In this document: positions 18,235 through 26,777 of the stretch, in pieces
Layout: each line of letters begins with the position of its first letter
Numbering within the stretch: position 1 is the first letter of the stretch
Assembly (NCBI GenBank): GCA_028135785.1
Contig: JAOIHS010000004.1
Span: 1 to 64,000 of the forward strand
DNA length: 64,000 nucleotides
Source: SAR86 cluster bacterium
Lineage (GTDB): Bacteria; Pseudomonadota; Gammaproteobacteria; Magnimaribacterales; AG-339-G14
Reading direction: 5' to 3'
Made by a program: the position numbers and the translations under genes
The notes under the pieces: model-generated
Database searches by the model: none
Seen by the model: only the letters and a program-made list of their open reading frames with translations
Told to the model about the DNA's origin: nothing

Positions 18235-18249
18235 AAAAGAAGCGGATGA
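18218..18249 (-). repeat. 14-bp inverted repeat with thiL start codon in its loop
   Basis: The arms TCATCCGTTTCTTT and AAAGAAGCGGATGA pair over 14 positions with one mismatch. The four-base loop overlaps the ATG of thiL read on the minus strand. No T-run follows, so it is a poor terminator. It could affect translation initiation of thiL or mark the junction between thiL and the thiolase. Confidence 0.6.
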
Positions 18250-18257
18250 TTTCTAAT

Positions 18258-19457
18258 TTAAGATTTGTATGCTTCAAAAAGGCCGGTTGCACCCATACCA
18301 CCACCAACACACATGGTCACGATACCGTACTTTCCGCCTCTTCTATTAAGTTCTCTTGCCAAATGTCCTACTTGTCTAGAACCAGTCATACCGAATGGGT
18401 GACCAATTGAAATCGAGCCACCATTAACATTAAGCTTGTCTTCAGGAAGGTTAAGCTTGTCTTTGATGTAAACAACCTGTGAAGCAAAAGCTTCGTTAAG
18501 CTCCCATAAATCTATATCTTCTACTGATAAGCCAGCTGATTTCAAAAGCTTAGGAATCGAATAAACCGGACCAATACCCATTTCGTCTGGCTGACAACCT
18601 ACTGTTGTAAAACCTCTGAAATAAAGCATAGGCTCTAATCCAAGTTCAAGAGCTTTTTCTTCACTCATAACCAGCGTTACAGAAGCTCCGTCTGAAAGCT
18701 GCGAGGAGTTACCAGCTGTAACTGTTCCATTTTCAGGATCAAATACGGGCTTTAAAGATTGTAGACCTTCCATGGTAGTTGTTGGTCGATTACAGTCATC
18801 TTTATCAACTGTAACTTCAACATCTTTGGCTTCACCTGTCTCCTTATTATATAACTTCATAGTAGTCGTCATTGGTACGATTTCATCATCGTAATAACCT
18901 GCCTCTTGAGCAGCAGCAGTTCTTTGTTGACTAGCTAAAGCAATTTCGTCTTGTGCTTCTCTAGATACGTTATAACGCTTAGCCACAGTTTCTGCAGTAT
19001 TGCCCATGGCCATGTATATACCTGGCATTTCAGCAGCGAGTTTGTCATTAACGTACATATTCATATTTAATCCAGCTTCACCCAAAACAGTACTAATGCT
19101 TTCAACACCACCTGCGATCATACAGTCTGAATGTCCACTAGCTACCTGATTACAGGCCATTGCAATTGAATTTAAACCAGATGAACAATAACGATTGATA
19201 GTTGTTCCGCCAGTTTCAATTGGCAGATTAGATAAGACTGCAGCATTTCTGGCAATATTATGACCTTGAGCTCCTTCAGGGTTTCCGCAACCTAAGATTA
19301 GATCTTCCACTAAGCTAGGGTCAACTTTAGGGTTTCTCTCCATTATCGCATTGATTAAATGAGCCACCATGTCATCCGCTCTTGTAATATTAAATCCACC
19401 TCTGTGAGATTTTGCTAAACCAGTTCTAACGCTGTCTATAATTACTACATTTCTCAT
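18258..19457 (-). CDS. Acetyl-CoA acyltransferase (thiolase)
   Basis: This thiolase-superfamily enzyme carries out thiolytic cleavage of 3-ketoacyl-CoA or the reverse condensation. The nucleophilic Cys lies in INRYCSSGLNSIAMACNQV. The C-terminal catalytic elements are NVNGGSISIGHPFGMTGSRQ and TMCVGGGMGATGLFE. At 399 residues it is close to FadA or AtoB length. No fadB partner is adjacent, so fatty-acid beta-oxidation is likely but not certain. A good AAGGAG site precedes the ATG. Confidence 0.9.
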   Translation of the reverse strand: MRNVVIIDSVRTGLAKSHRGGFNITRADDMVAHLINAIMERNPKVDPSLVEDLILGCGNPEGAQGHNIARNAAVLSNLPIETGGTTINRYCSSGLNSIAMACNQVASGHSDCMIAGGVESISTVLGEAGLNMNMYVNDKLAAEMPGIYMAMGNTAETVAKRYNVSREAQDEIALASQQRTAAAQEAGYYDDEIVPMTTTMKLYNKETGEAKDVEVTVDKDDCNRPTTTMEGLQSLKPVFDPENGTVTAGNSSQLSDGASVTLVMSEEKALELGLEPMLYFRGFTTVGCQPDEMGIGPVYSIPKLLKSAGLSVEDIDLWELNEAFASQVVYIKDKLNLPEDKLNVNGGSISIGHPFGMTGSRQVGHLARELNRRGGKYGIVTMCVGGGMGATGLFEAYKS

Positions 19458-19561
19458 ATTTTCTCCTTAAAGTAACTTTTCAAAAATTTTTATAGAGTAG
19501 ATTATAAAGAATTTACTCAACTAATTCTAACTTAATCTTTTCTCTATTCTCTTTTATACAA

Positions 19562-19586
19562 AAAAGCCCTGACGAGCAGGGCTTTT
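19562..19586 (-). terminator. Rho-independent terminator of the TonB-dependent receptor gene
   Basis: The perfect 9-bp stem AAAAGCCCT / AGGGCTTTT has a 7-nt loop. It ends in a U-run when read on the minus strand, just downstream of the receptor stop. It separates the receptor from the thiolase gene. Confidence 0.85.
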
Positions 19587-19602
19587 ATGTTGTTTAGTTT
19601 AT

Positions 19603-22600
19603 TTAGAAGTTTATTCCAAAGTCTACTCCACCTCTGAAACCTTCAGAATAAGTCAAAAAGATAACTTGTCCTTGCAGGTTACTAGTTCTATTAACACTTG
19701 TTAATTGACGTTTGTCAGCTAAATTTCTAGCCCAAGCATTCACATACCAGTCGCCATTGTTTGGCTCATAAGTAGCATTGAAGTCAAAGTACTCCTGAGC
19801 TCCTGTAACGAAACGTTTGTTGTTGTAAATATCACCTTCAAATTTATCTTTGTAAGAATAACCTAATGTGAAGTTTCCAGAACCATCAAACGCATTATAT
19901 AGTTGCGAAATACTAACAGTTGCTTCCATATCAGAAACTCCTGGAACACTATTTCCACCAAGTTCCTTATATACTTGGCCCGTAGGACCCATCATAGCTG
20001 CAAGTCCTTGAGGATTACCCAAGACGTTACCTTCACTTGTAACTACAAAACCAGCTACGTTACACATAGCTGACGTATAAACTAGATTACAGAATGCTCT
20101 TGATCCTCCAGGATCTAGTGCTGAAAGAGTTCCAGCTGCTCTAGATACTATACCTTGAGCTTGTGCCAGAGTTTTTTGGCCTCCTAAAGCATCTGCTCTC
20201 TGCAAGTATGCAATTATGGCGGCATCTGTATTATCTTGTTGAGTGCTTACACCAGGAACAGCAGCTGCAGTAATGATATCACTCCAAGATGTTGCTTGAT
20301 CTGGGTTATGAGGATCTATTGAAGTAGAACCTATTGAAACTGTTGTTCCACCTGGACCCTTACCAATACCTTCTGTTGAAGTTACAAACTCACTATCAGT
20401 TAATAGAACATTTGCAGCAATTACTAGATCTTCAGTTATAAAAAACTGTGTATCTAATTGTAAACCTTGGTGAACGATGTCATGAGGCTCAACATAAGCA
20501 GATGAAACTCTAATTACTGAGTAATGGGAGTCGTTTTGCTCATGTTTGAAGATGTTTGCATTTAATTTCAAACGTCCATCTAATAAGATATTTTTCGTAC
20601 CAATTTCATATGAAACTGCTTTAGATCCAGCATATATAGTTGTATCTGGATTTGCACCACCAGCACGGTTACCCGTAGTCATTGATACATAAGCCATACC
20701 TTGGTCGTAACTATATTGAAGTACACCTTTGTAAGTGTCTGCATAGTTTTTTGCAGTAGCCAGCTTGTGGCCTGCTTGCCAACATGCTTCGTAGTCAGAT
20801 TTTCTACATGCATCTGAAGATACATTAGTTAAACCAGAAGCAGCATCTTCAGGAATGTTATAAGCCGAATCAGACAAACCTTGCATAGATCTTGTAGCAA
20901 ACCTGTCATCCATGTAACGAGCTCCCAACGTAAGTTTGAAGTTATCCATGAATGTGAAGTAGTACTCTCCAAATACAGCTCTTGAATCTATGTGCGTTCT
21001 TTGGTCTGTAATTAAACCACCAGCTTGATGAGGCATTTTTTTATCACAGAAAGCACCTTGATCGTGCTCTTTTTTTCCATTTAATGCAGTACAAGCACCG
21101 ATAATTGAATTAACTAAAGTATCAGCCACGGCTCTAGTTCTATCACCTATTACACTCCCATCTTGTGTATAAGCAGTCACAAGGCTGACAGCATTAGCAG
21201 CAATTACCCCAGCCATAGAAGCATAGAATGCCTGACCACCGTATGCATTAAGCTGACCACTAAACATGTCTTGAGATAAAGGATGATAACTAAATGAATT
21301 TATTAATTGATATGCCGTAGTTTGGATATTGTATTGATTTATTCCATTTGATTTATCACTATAAAGACCTACAACGAAGTTATGATTATCAAAATCAGAT
21401 GCTACGTTTAATTCAAAGGCATTTGTTTCTGTATCTGCATTTGAACATTCCTCAGATCCAGCAAATTGTTGGTATTGCTTATCTGCATAACAAGTAGTTG
21501 GCATATTTGTAATAGTCATCAAACTTGAAGGCTGAAATAAATTACCAATTTTTGCAGCGTCACCATTTTTTTCAGCATTGTTATGGTCATTATCATCTCT
21601 TTGATAATAATCAGTACTAGTATTAGTTGCTTTAAAACTTATATCTAGAGTACCTGGACCAACATCAGCGCTTGTAAGCCACTTTATTTGAGTAGCTTTC
21701 TGCTCTTGTTGTCTTACTGCATCGTAAGTTTTATTTATTTGATCAATGCTTTTTGATCTTATTACATCAGACTCAGACAGAGTATCTCTTCCAGTACTAA
21801 TAAAAGTAAGAGTATCAAAAGTGTTACTAATAGTACCTGAGATGAAAACAGGTCTATTTATATTGCTTTCGGGATCGTTAGTATTAGGAGTACAACCGAA
21901 AAACTGACTTCTGTTACAAGAAGACGTACCTAAATTTAATCTATTATCATTTACAGCATACTGGTCATAATTGAATTCAATAGTGTTGTTTTCGTTAACT
22001 GCCCAATCGACAGAAAGTCTGTAACCGTAAGCATCACGATTATCTATTTTATTCATAGTTCCTTCATTGAAGACTGTAGGATCTTTATCATATTTCGAAA
22101 ATGCGACTCTAGCTGAAACATTATTAGCTATATCAAAATCATAAGCTCCCTTGATCATTTGATAGCCCTTATCTCCAACCGAAGCTTTAAAATAGTTTCC
22201 TGCACCAGGTCTGTTAGAAATAAGATTCATTAACCCAGATGTAGTGTTCCTTCCATAAAGTGTTCCTTGAGGACCTTCTAAAATCTCTAAACGCTCAGCA
22301 TCTAAGAAACCTACTTCACTCCAAGCACTAGCAGAAATCGAGTGGCCATTGAGCTGTAAATCCGCAGCAGCTACAGTAGCAGCTCCTACCGAAGGTACTA
22401 TTAACCCTCTAATCTTAATACCTACACCACTTCCAATTCCATTAGCAAAAGAAATACCTGTAGTTGAGTTTGCTAAATCTGCAGCAGTTTCTATGTGTTG
22501 TTCCATAAGGTCTTCACCAGTAATAGCTTGAACTGAAAGCGCGATATCTTGAAGAGACTCGGCTTGTCTAGTCGCTGTTACAGTGACTTCTTCAACAGTC

Positions 22601-22671
22601 TGCGCGAAAGCTGACACATGGAAACCCATGGCCAGAGTGGCAGCTATTATTAAATTAAAAAAACGTTTCAT
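19603..22671 (-). CDS. TonB-dependent outer-membrane receptor
   Basis: This large receptor (about 1022 residues) imports a substrate across the outer membrane using TonB energy. It has a signal peptide (MKRFFNLIIAATLAMGFHVSAFA), a TonB-box-like VEEVTVTATRQAESLQDI, and a plug with GVGIKIRG and LEGPQGTLYGRNTTSG. The barrel ends in an aromatic C-terminus (GGVDFGINF). I use the ATG preceded by GGGAGGAG, not a TTG eight codons upstream. It stands alone with no adjacent transport or hydrolase gene, so the ligand is unknown. Immediately upstream lies the remnant of another receptor. Confidence 0.92.
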   Translation of the reverse strand: MKRFFNLIIAATLAMGFHVSAFAQTVEEVTVTATRQAESLQDIALSVQAITGEDLMEQHIETAADLANSTTGISFANGIGSGVGIKIRGLIVPSVGAATVAAADLQLNGHSISASAWSEVGFLDAERLEILEGPQGTLYGRNTTSGLMNLISNRPGAGNYFKASVGDKGYQMIKGAYDFDIANNVSARVAFSKYDKDPTVFNEGTMNKIDNRDAYGYRLSVDWAVNENNTIEFNYDQYAVNDNRLNLGTSSCNRSQFFGCTPNTNDPESNINRPVFISGTISNTFDTLTFISTGRDTLSESDVIRSKSIDQINKTYDAVRQQEQKATQIKWLTSADVGPGTLDISFKATNTSTDYYQRDDNDHNNAEKNGDAAKIGNLFQPSSLMTITNMPTTCYADKQYQQFAGSEECSNADTETNAFELNVASDFDNHNFVVGLYSDKSNGINQYNIQTTAYQLINSFSYHPLSQDMFSGQLNAYGGQAFYASMAGVIAANAVSLVTAYTQDGSVIGDRTRAVADTLVNSIIGACTALNGKKEHDQGAFCDKKMPHQAGGLITDQRTHIDSRAVFGEYYFTFMDNFKLTLGARYMDDRFATRSMQGLSDSAYNIPEDAASGLTNVSSDACRKSDYEACWQAGHKLATAKNYADTYKGVLQYSYDQGMAYVSMTTGNRAGGANPDTTIYAGSKAVSYEIGTKNILLDGRLKLNANIFKHEQNDSHYSVIRVSSAYVEPHDIVHQGLQLDTQFFITEDLVIAANVLLTDSEFVTSTEGIGKGPGGTTVSIGSTSIDPHNPDQATSWSDIITAAAVPGVSTQQDNTDAAIIAYLQRADALGGQKTLAQAQGIVSRAAGTLSALDPGGSRAFCNLVYTSAMCNVAGFVVTSEGNVLGNPQGLAAMMGPTGQVYKELGGNSVPGVSDMEATVSISQLYNAFDGSGNFTLGYSYKDKFEGDIYNNKRFVTGAQEYFDFNATYEPNNGDWYVNAWARNLADKRQLTSVNRTSNLQGQVIFLTYSEGFRGGVDFGINF

Positions 22672-22793
22672 TGACTCCTCCCAATTTGAGTACAAATAGT
22701 TATGTTAGATACAAACTTCTTCGTACCAAAACTTTGATCTGTGAGAGGTCAAAGCATAGTATCTTTAAGTTTTGTATTCCCCTGAGTTCGACT

Positions 22794-22806
22794 TTACCTT
22801 AGGTAA
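22794..22806. promoter_or_regulatory. 13-bp palindrome in receptor leader, possible operator
   Basis: TTACCT-T-AGGTAA is a perfect 6-bp inverted repeat with one central base. It lies about 125 bp upstream of the receptor start. It could be a repressor site, but its short length means chance cannot be excluded. Confidence 0.35.
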
Positions 22807-22887
22807 TTTTATATGACAAGCATTCGATTGCTTATTTTTTATAAAACAAAACTTAGTTAGACACTGTCATTTTTGGGCTAAATATCT

Positions 22888-23115
22888 TTAGAATTCTAAA
22901 TAAAAATCTATTCCAACTCTCATGCCTTGTGAGAAATTACATTGTCCATTTTTACCAGATACTAGATCTGCGCGATCCACTATCACTGCATTCCTTACTT
23001 ATCTTTAAGGTTTTTGTCTGAGTTAAACAAGGCTATCAGATCTTTTTGGATGAGAATTGACGCTTAGATCAATTTTATCTTCTACAGATAAGACTAATCT
23101 AACATTTACTATAAA
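22888..23115 (-). pseudogene. Degraded 3' end of a TonB-dependent receptor gene
   Basis: Read on the minus strand, 22998 to 22888 is open for 36 codons and ends in NFSQGMRVGIDFYLEF followed by TAA. This is the typical aromatic beta-strand terminus of a TonB receptor. Just upstream, in shifted frames, are ALFNSDKNLKDK and LSVEDKIDLSV, matching the usual penultimate strands (DK-x-x-LSV ... N-x-x-DK). Stops and frame changes separate the pieces. No plug domain or start was found. It is best read as the remnant of a second receptor, perhaps lost by deletion. Confidence 0.75.
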
Positions 23116-23263
23116 TTACATCCTAGCAAGTTTATTTTATGAGCAAAAATTGGAGTTGCAATGTTAAATGAGATTAAGCTGGGCTTATCATGAACAACTT
23201 AAATAACTATTTAACTTAAAAATTATAATAAGTAATATATTAAAATCACCATAATTTGTTTTT

Positions 23264-23917
23264 ATGAATAAAAGAGATCGCGCAATAATAATCGGAAAGG
23301 AGCTTGCTAGGCTATATAAAAATCCAAAACCGCCTTTAGATTTCAGTAATCCCTTTACCTTGCTTATTGCTGTTTTACTTAGTGCTCAGTGTACTGATGA
23401 GAGAGTCAATATAGTTACGAAAAAGCTATTCAAGGAAGCTAGAACTCCCAAGAAGATGGCAGCTTTAGGACAAGATCAAATCTTCTTTTTTATAAAGACT
23501 TGTGGACTTGCACCCAAAAAGTCTAAAGCCATATTGGAAACTTCTAATATTCTTATAAAAAAATTCAATTCAAAGGTTCCCCAGTCTATTGAGGAATTAG
23601 TAACTCTTCCCGGTGTGGGTCATAAAACTGCTTCGGTAGTTCTTAATCAAGCTTTTGGCCAAGCTAGCTTTGCGGTAGATACACACATACATCGTTTAGC
23701 TCAAAGATGGAAATTAACTAATGGTAAAAATGTTATGCAAACGGAAAAAGATTTAAAGAAATTATTTCCAAAAGAAAAATGGGGAGATTTACATCTACAA
23801 ATAATTTTTTATGGAAGAGAATTTTGCGAAGCAAGAAAATGTTATGGCTTAGATTGTTTTTTGTGTAAAACTCTTTTTCCTAATAGAAATAGTAAGGTTA
23901 TAACCAATAAGGCATAG
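23264..23917 (+). CDS. nth: Endonuclease III
   Basis: This DNA glycosylase/AP lyase removes oxidised pyrimidines. The helix-hairpin-helix is LPGVGHKTASVVL with the catalytic Lys, followed by FAVDTHIHRLAQRW with the catalytic Asp. Four cysteines follow at 188, 193, 198 and 201. Their spacing C-x4-C-x4-C-x2-C differs from the C-x6-C-x2-C-x5-C of E. coli Nth. A 4Fe-4S cluster is still plausible but its geometry would be altered. The length of 217 residues is normal. Confidence 0.93.
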   Translation: MNKRDRAIIIGKELARLYKNPKPPLDFSNPFTLLIAVLLSAQCTDERVNIVTKKLFKEARTPKKMAALGQDQIFFFIKTCGLAPKKSKAILETSNILIKKFNSKVPQSIEELVTLPGVGHKTASVVLNQAFGQASFAVDTHIHRLAQRWKLTNGKNVMQTEKDLKKLFPKEKWGDLHLQIIFYGREFCEARKCYGLDCFLCKTLFPNRNSKVITNKA

Positions 23918-23965
23918 CAAAGATTTTTCATAGAGGTATAATTATTTTTTATCCATTTGAAGATT

Positions 23966-25222
23966 ATGTACGGTAACAATTTATCCATAGAAAGTTTTGA
24001 CAAAGATCTTTGGGATGCTCTCGAAGGCGAACGTGTCCGTCAAGAACATCATATCGAACTCATTGCTTCTGAAAACTATACTTCACCAAGAGTAATGGAA
24101 GCTCAAGGTTCTGTGCTGACTAACAAATATGCAGAAGGCTACCCTGGCAAAAGATACTATGGCGGATGTGAATTCGTAGATGTCGCCGAACAACTAGCAA
24201 TTGATAGAGCGAAAGAATTATTTAGTGCAGATTTTGCAAATGTTCAACCGCATTCAGGTGCGAGTGCAAATGCTGCGGTTTTTTTAGCCCTTCTTAATGC
24301 GGGAGATAAAATTTTAGGAATGAGTCTTGATCATGGCGGTCATTTGACCCACGGATCAAAAGTTAATTTTTCAGGAAAAATTTACGAGTCTTATAGTTAT
24401 GGAATTGACCCGTTGACTGGTGATATTGATTACGAAGAGGTCGAAAAACTAGCCAATGTGCACAAACCTAAGTTAATCATTTGTGGATTCTCTGCTTTTT
24501 CAGGTGTTTTAGATTTTAAAAGATTTAGGGAAATTGCAGATTCCATTGGTGCTTTTTTATTAGCTGATATTTCTCATGTTTCTGGGTTAATTGCAGCTGG
24601 GCTATATCCTAACCCTGTTCCTTTTGCAGACGTCGTTACAACTACTACTCACAAAACTTTAATTGGGCCAAGAGGTGGTTTGATTTTAGCGAAAGCAAAC
24701 GAAGACCTACATAAAAAACTAAATTCAGCTTTATTTCCTGGTTCACAAGGCGGTCCTTTAATGCATGTGATTGCTGCTAAAGCAGTATGCTTCAAAGAAG
24801 CTATGGAACCAGAATTCTTAGAATATCAAAAACAGATTTTAGCAAACGCCCAAAAAATGAGCTCTGCTTTAATGAAAAACGATATTGATATTGTTTCTAA
24901 TGGAACAGCAAATCATATGTTTCTAGTCAATCTAGTAAAAAATGATATAACAGGAAAAGTTTTAGATGCTGCTCTAGGCCAAGCAAATATTACTGTTAAT
25001 AAAAATTCCGTGCCGAATGACCCTCAATCACCATTCGTTACTTCGGGAATAAGAATAGGAACTCCTGCTGTTACAAGAAGAGGTTTTAAAGAGTCTGAAA
25101 TGGAATTAATAGCTTCATGGATAAAAAATATTATTCATGACGTAGAAAATGAATCTTTAATTTCTAAAACTAGAAATGAAGTTACCGAACTCTGTAATCA
25201 GTTTCCTGTTTACTCAAAATAA
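23966..25222 (+). CDS. glyA: Serine hydroxymethyltransferase
   Basis: This PLP enzyme interconverts serine and glycine with tetrahydrofolate, supplying one-carbon units. Signatures are [38 protein letters not shown], and the PLP-lysine segment [15 protein letters not shown] take the ATG that gives [12 protein letters not shown] (418 residues, the E. coli length) over an in-frame TTG three codons earlier. It is followed 3 bp later by nrdR and the rib genes, probably one operon. Confidence 0.95.
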   Translation: MYGNNLSIESFDKDLWDALEGERVRQEHHIELIASENYTSPRVMEAQGSVLTNKYAEGYPGKRYYGGCEFVDVAEQLAIDRAKELFSADFANVQPHSGASANAAVFLALLNAGDKILGMSLDHGGHLTHGSKVNFSGKIYESYSYGIDPLTGDIDYEEVEKLANVHKPKLIICGFSAFSGVLDFKRFREIADSIGAFLLADISHVSGLIAAGLYPNPVPFADVVTTTTHKTLIGPRGGLILAKANEDLHKKLNSALFPGSQGGPLMHVIAAKAVCFKEAMEPEFLEYQKQILANAQKMSSALMKNDIDIVSNGTANHMFLVNLVKNDITGKVLDAALGQANITVNKNSVPNDPQSPFVTSGIRIGTPAVTRRGFKESEMELIASWIKNIIHDVENESLISKTRNEVTELCNQFPVYSK

Positions 25223-25225
25223 ATT

Positions 25226-25678
25226 ATGCATTGCCCTTTTTGTGCCTTCGAAGAGAGTAAGGTTATAGATTCACGTCTTATTGCAGAGGGCAATGAGATT
25301 AGACGCAGAAGAGAATGCCTTAAATGCCAAGAGCGATGGACGACATACGAACTAGCCGAATTGGTAATGCCAAAAATTATCAAACAGGACAATTCTAGAG
25401 TTCCATTTGATGAAACTAAGCTTAAAGAAGGAATTGCCAGGTCTTTAGAAAAAAGACCAGTCAGCGAAGAAACCTTTCAAACATTAATAGAAACAATAAA
25501 AAAAGAGCTCAGATCTCTAGGAGAAAGAGAAGTTCCTTCAGATAAAGTCGGAGAAACCGTTATGACGAATCTTAGAAAAATAGACGAAGTAGCCTTTGTA
25601 AGATTTGCATCGGTTTACAGAAGCTTTCAGGATCCGATGGAGTTTAGTGAGGAAGTTAAACGATTAAGTGATGACTGA
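25226..25678 (+). CDS. nrdR: Transcriptional repressor NrdR
   Basis: NrdR represses ribonucleotide reductase genes in response to bound (d)ATP. The N-terminal zinc ribbon is CPFCAFEESKVIDSR with a second pair in ECLKCQERW. The ATP-cone domain follows (residues about 49-139, beginning MPKIIKQDNSRVPFDETK). At 150 residues it is the standard length. It lies between glyA and ribD, the conserved gammaproteobacterial location. Confidence 0.95.
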   Translation: MHCPFCAFEESKVIDSRLIAEGNEIRRRRECLKCQERWTTYELAELVMPKIIKQDNSRVPFDETKLKEGIARSLEKRPVSEETFQTLIETIKKELRSLGEREVPSDKVGETVMTNLRKIDEVAFVRFASVYRSFQDPMEFSEEVKRLSDD

Positions 25679-26777
25679 ATCAAGTTTTATGCTGGAAGCA
25701 TTAGAACTGGCTAAAAAAGGGCAATTTACTTCTGGAACAGGCGCCTGTGTTGGCTGCATTATATCTAAAAATAATAAAATTATTGGTGAAGGCTTCTATG
25801 AATTTTTTGGTGCTCCGCATGCAGAAATTATGGCCATTGAATCTGTAAAAAAAAATTATAAAAATGATTTCAACGCAGTCATAGCTGATAGCACAATAAC
25901 AGTAACCTTAGAGCCTTGTAGTAAATTTGGTAAAACACCACCCTGCCTAGATGAAATTCTTAAATATAAATTTAAGAAAATCATTATTGGTCAGCTTGAT
26001 TCTTCTCAATCCAGTTTAGAACAGCTAAAAAATTCTGGCATCGAAGTTGTTATTGAAGAAATTCCCAATGAATTAAATAAAGGTTTTTTTAAAAGTTTGA
26101 AATATAAAAAGCCTTACATAAGAGCAAAAATTGCAATGTCTGAAGACAAAAAAATTGCATTTATAGAAAACGATAAGCAATGGATTACTTGTCCCGCATC
26201 AAGATTAGATGGTCATAAATTCAGAGCCGTCTCAGATATTATCCTTACTGGCTCGGGAACGATCAAAAGAGATAACCCAGCTCTAGATGTAAGGGATACT
26301 ATGATTACTGAGTTGAAAAATTTTCGACAGCCAATAAGAGCTATTATTTCATCTGGATCAAAATTAGATGCAAACCTAAAATTTTTCAAGACTACTGGTC
26401 AAAAAATATTATTTTGTAGTAACAAAGAAGTCTATAAGAATTTAGATTCTGTAAAGGATTTAGAGATACTTGAAATCGAAAATTCAAGATCAAAAATTGA
26501 TTTATTAAAATTGTTAAATAAATTATCTTTATTAGAAATACATGATGTTTTGCTGGAATCAGGGCCTAAGCTAATTACTTCATTTATCGAAGCCGATTTG
26601 ATAGATGAGTTCATCATTTACATTGCGCCGAAGATACTATCAAATAAGGCTCTATCTTTTTTTGAAGGCGAGGATTCTAAAAATCCTTTTAATTCAAAAG
26701 ACTTTATATTGAGCGAAGAAGTATTAATAGAAGATGATAAAAGAATAATATATAAAAGAAAAAATGGAATTGAATAA
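25671..26777 (+). CDS. ribD: Bifunctional riboflavin biosynthesis deaminase/reductase
   Basis: RibD performs two steps of riboflavin synthesis. The N-terminal deaminase has zinc ligands in APHAEIMAIE and LEPCSKFGKTPPCLDE. The C-terminal reductase begins near YIRAKIAMSEDKKIA and contains SDIILTGSGTIKRDNP. The usual EPCSHxGRTPPC reads EPCSKFGKTPPC here, a conservative change outside the zinc ligands. The ATG overlaps the nrdR stop by 8 nt. It overlaps ribBA by 14 nt, leaving no space for ribE. Confidence 0.93.
   Translation: MTESSFMLEALELAKKGQFTSGTGACVGCIISKNNKIIGEGFYEFFGAPHAEIMAIESVKKNYKNDFNAVIADSTITVTLEPCSKFGKTPPCLDEILKYKFKKIIIGQLDSSQSSLEQLKNSGIEVVIEEIPNELNKGFFKSLKYKKPYIRAKIAMSEDKKIAFIENDKQWITCPASRLDGHKFRAVSDIILTGSGTIKRDNPALDVRDTMITELKNFRQPIRAIISSGSKLDANLKFFKTTGQKILFCSNKEVYKNLDSVKDLEILEIENSRSKIDLLKLLNKLSLLEIHDVLLESGPKLITSFIEADLIDEFIIYIAPKILSNKALSFFEGEDSKNPFNSKDFILSEEVLIEDDKRIIYKRKNGIE

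Larger units (their letters stand above)
22672..23263. other. Long intergenic region: receptor promoter, decayed receptor remnant, nth promoter
   Basis: This is the longest stretch in the window without an intact gene, about 590 bp. The left part is the minus-strand leader of the receptor gene, including a small palindrome. The middle holds a degraded TonB-receptor 3' end. The right end is very AT-rich and presumably contains the nth promoter. I found no tRNA or recognisable riboswitch. Confidence 0.7.

Noticed and set aside
22818-22833. AAGCA/TGCTT inverted repeat followed by T residues
   Set aside because: Five base pairs with a six-base loop in AT-rich DNA is close to chance expectation, and no plus-strand transcript ends there.
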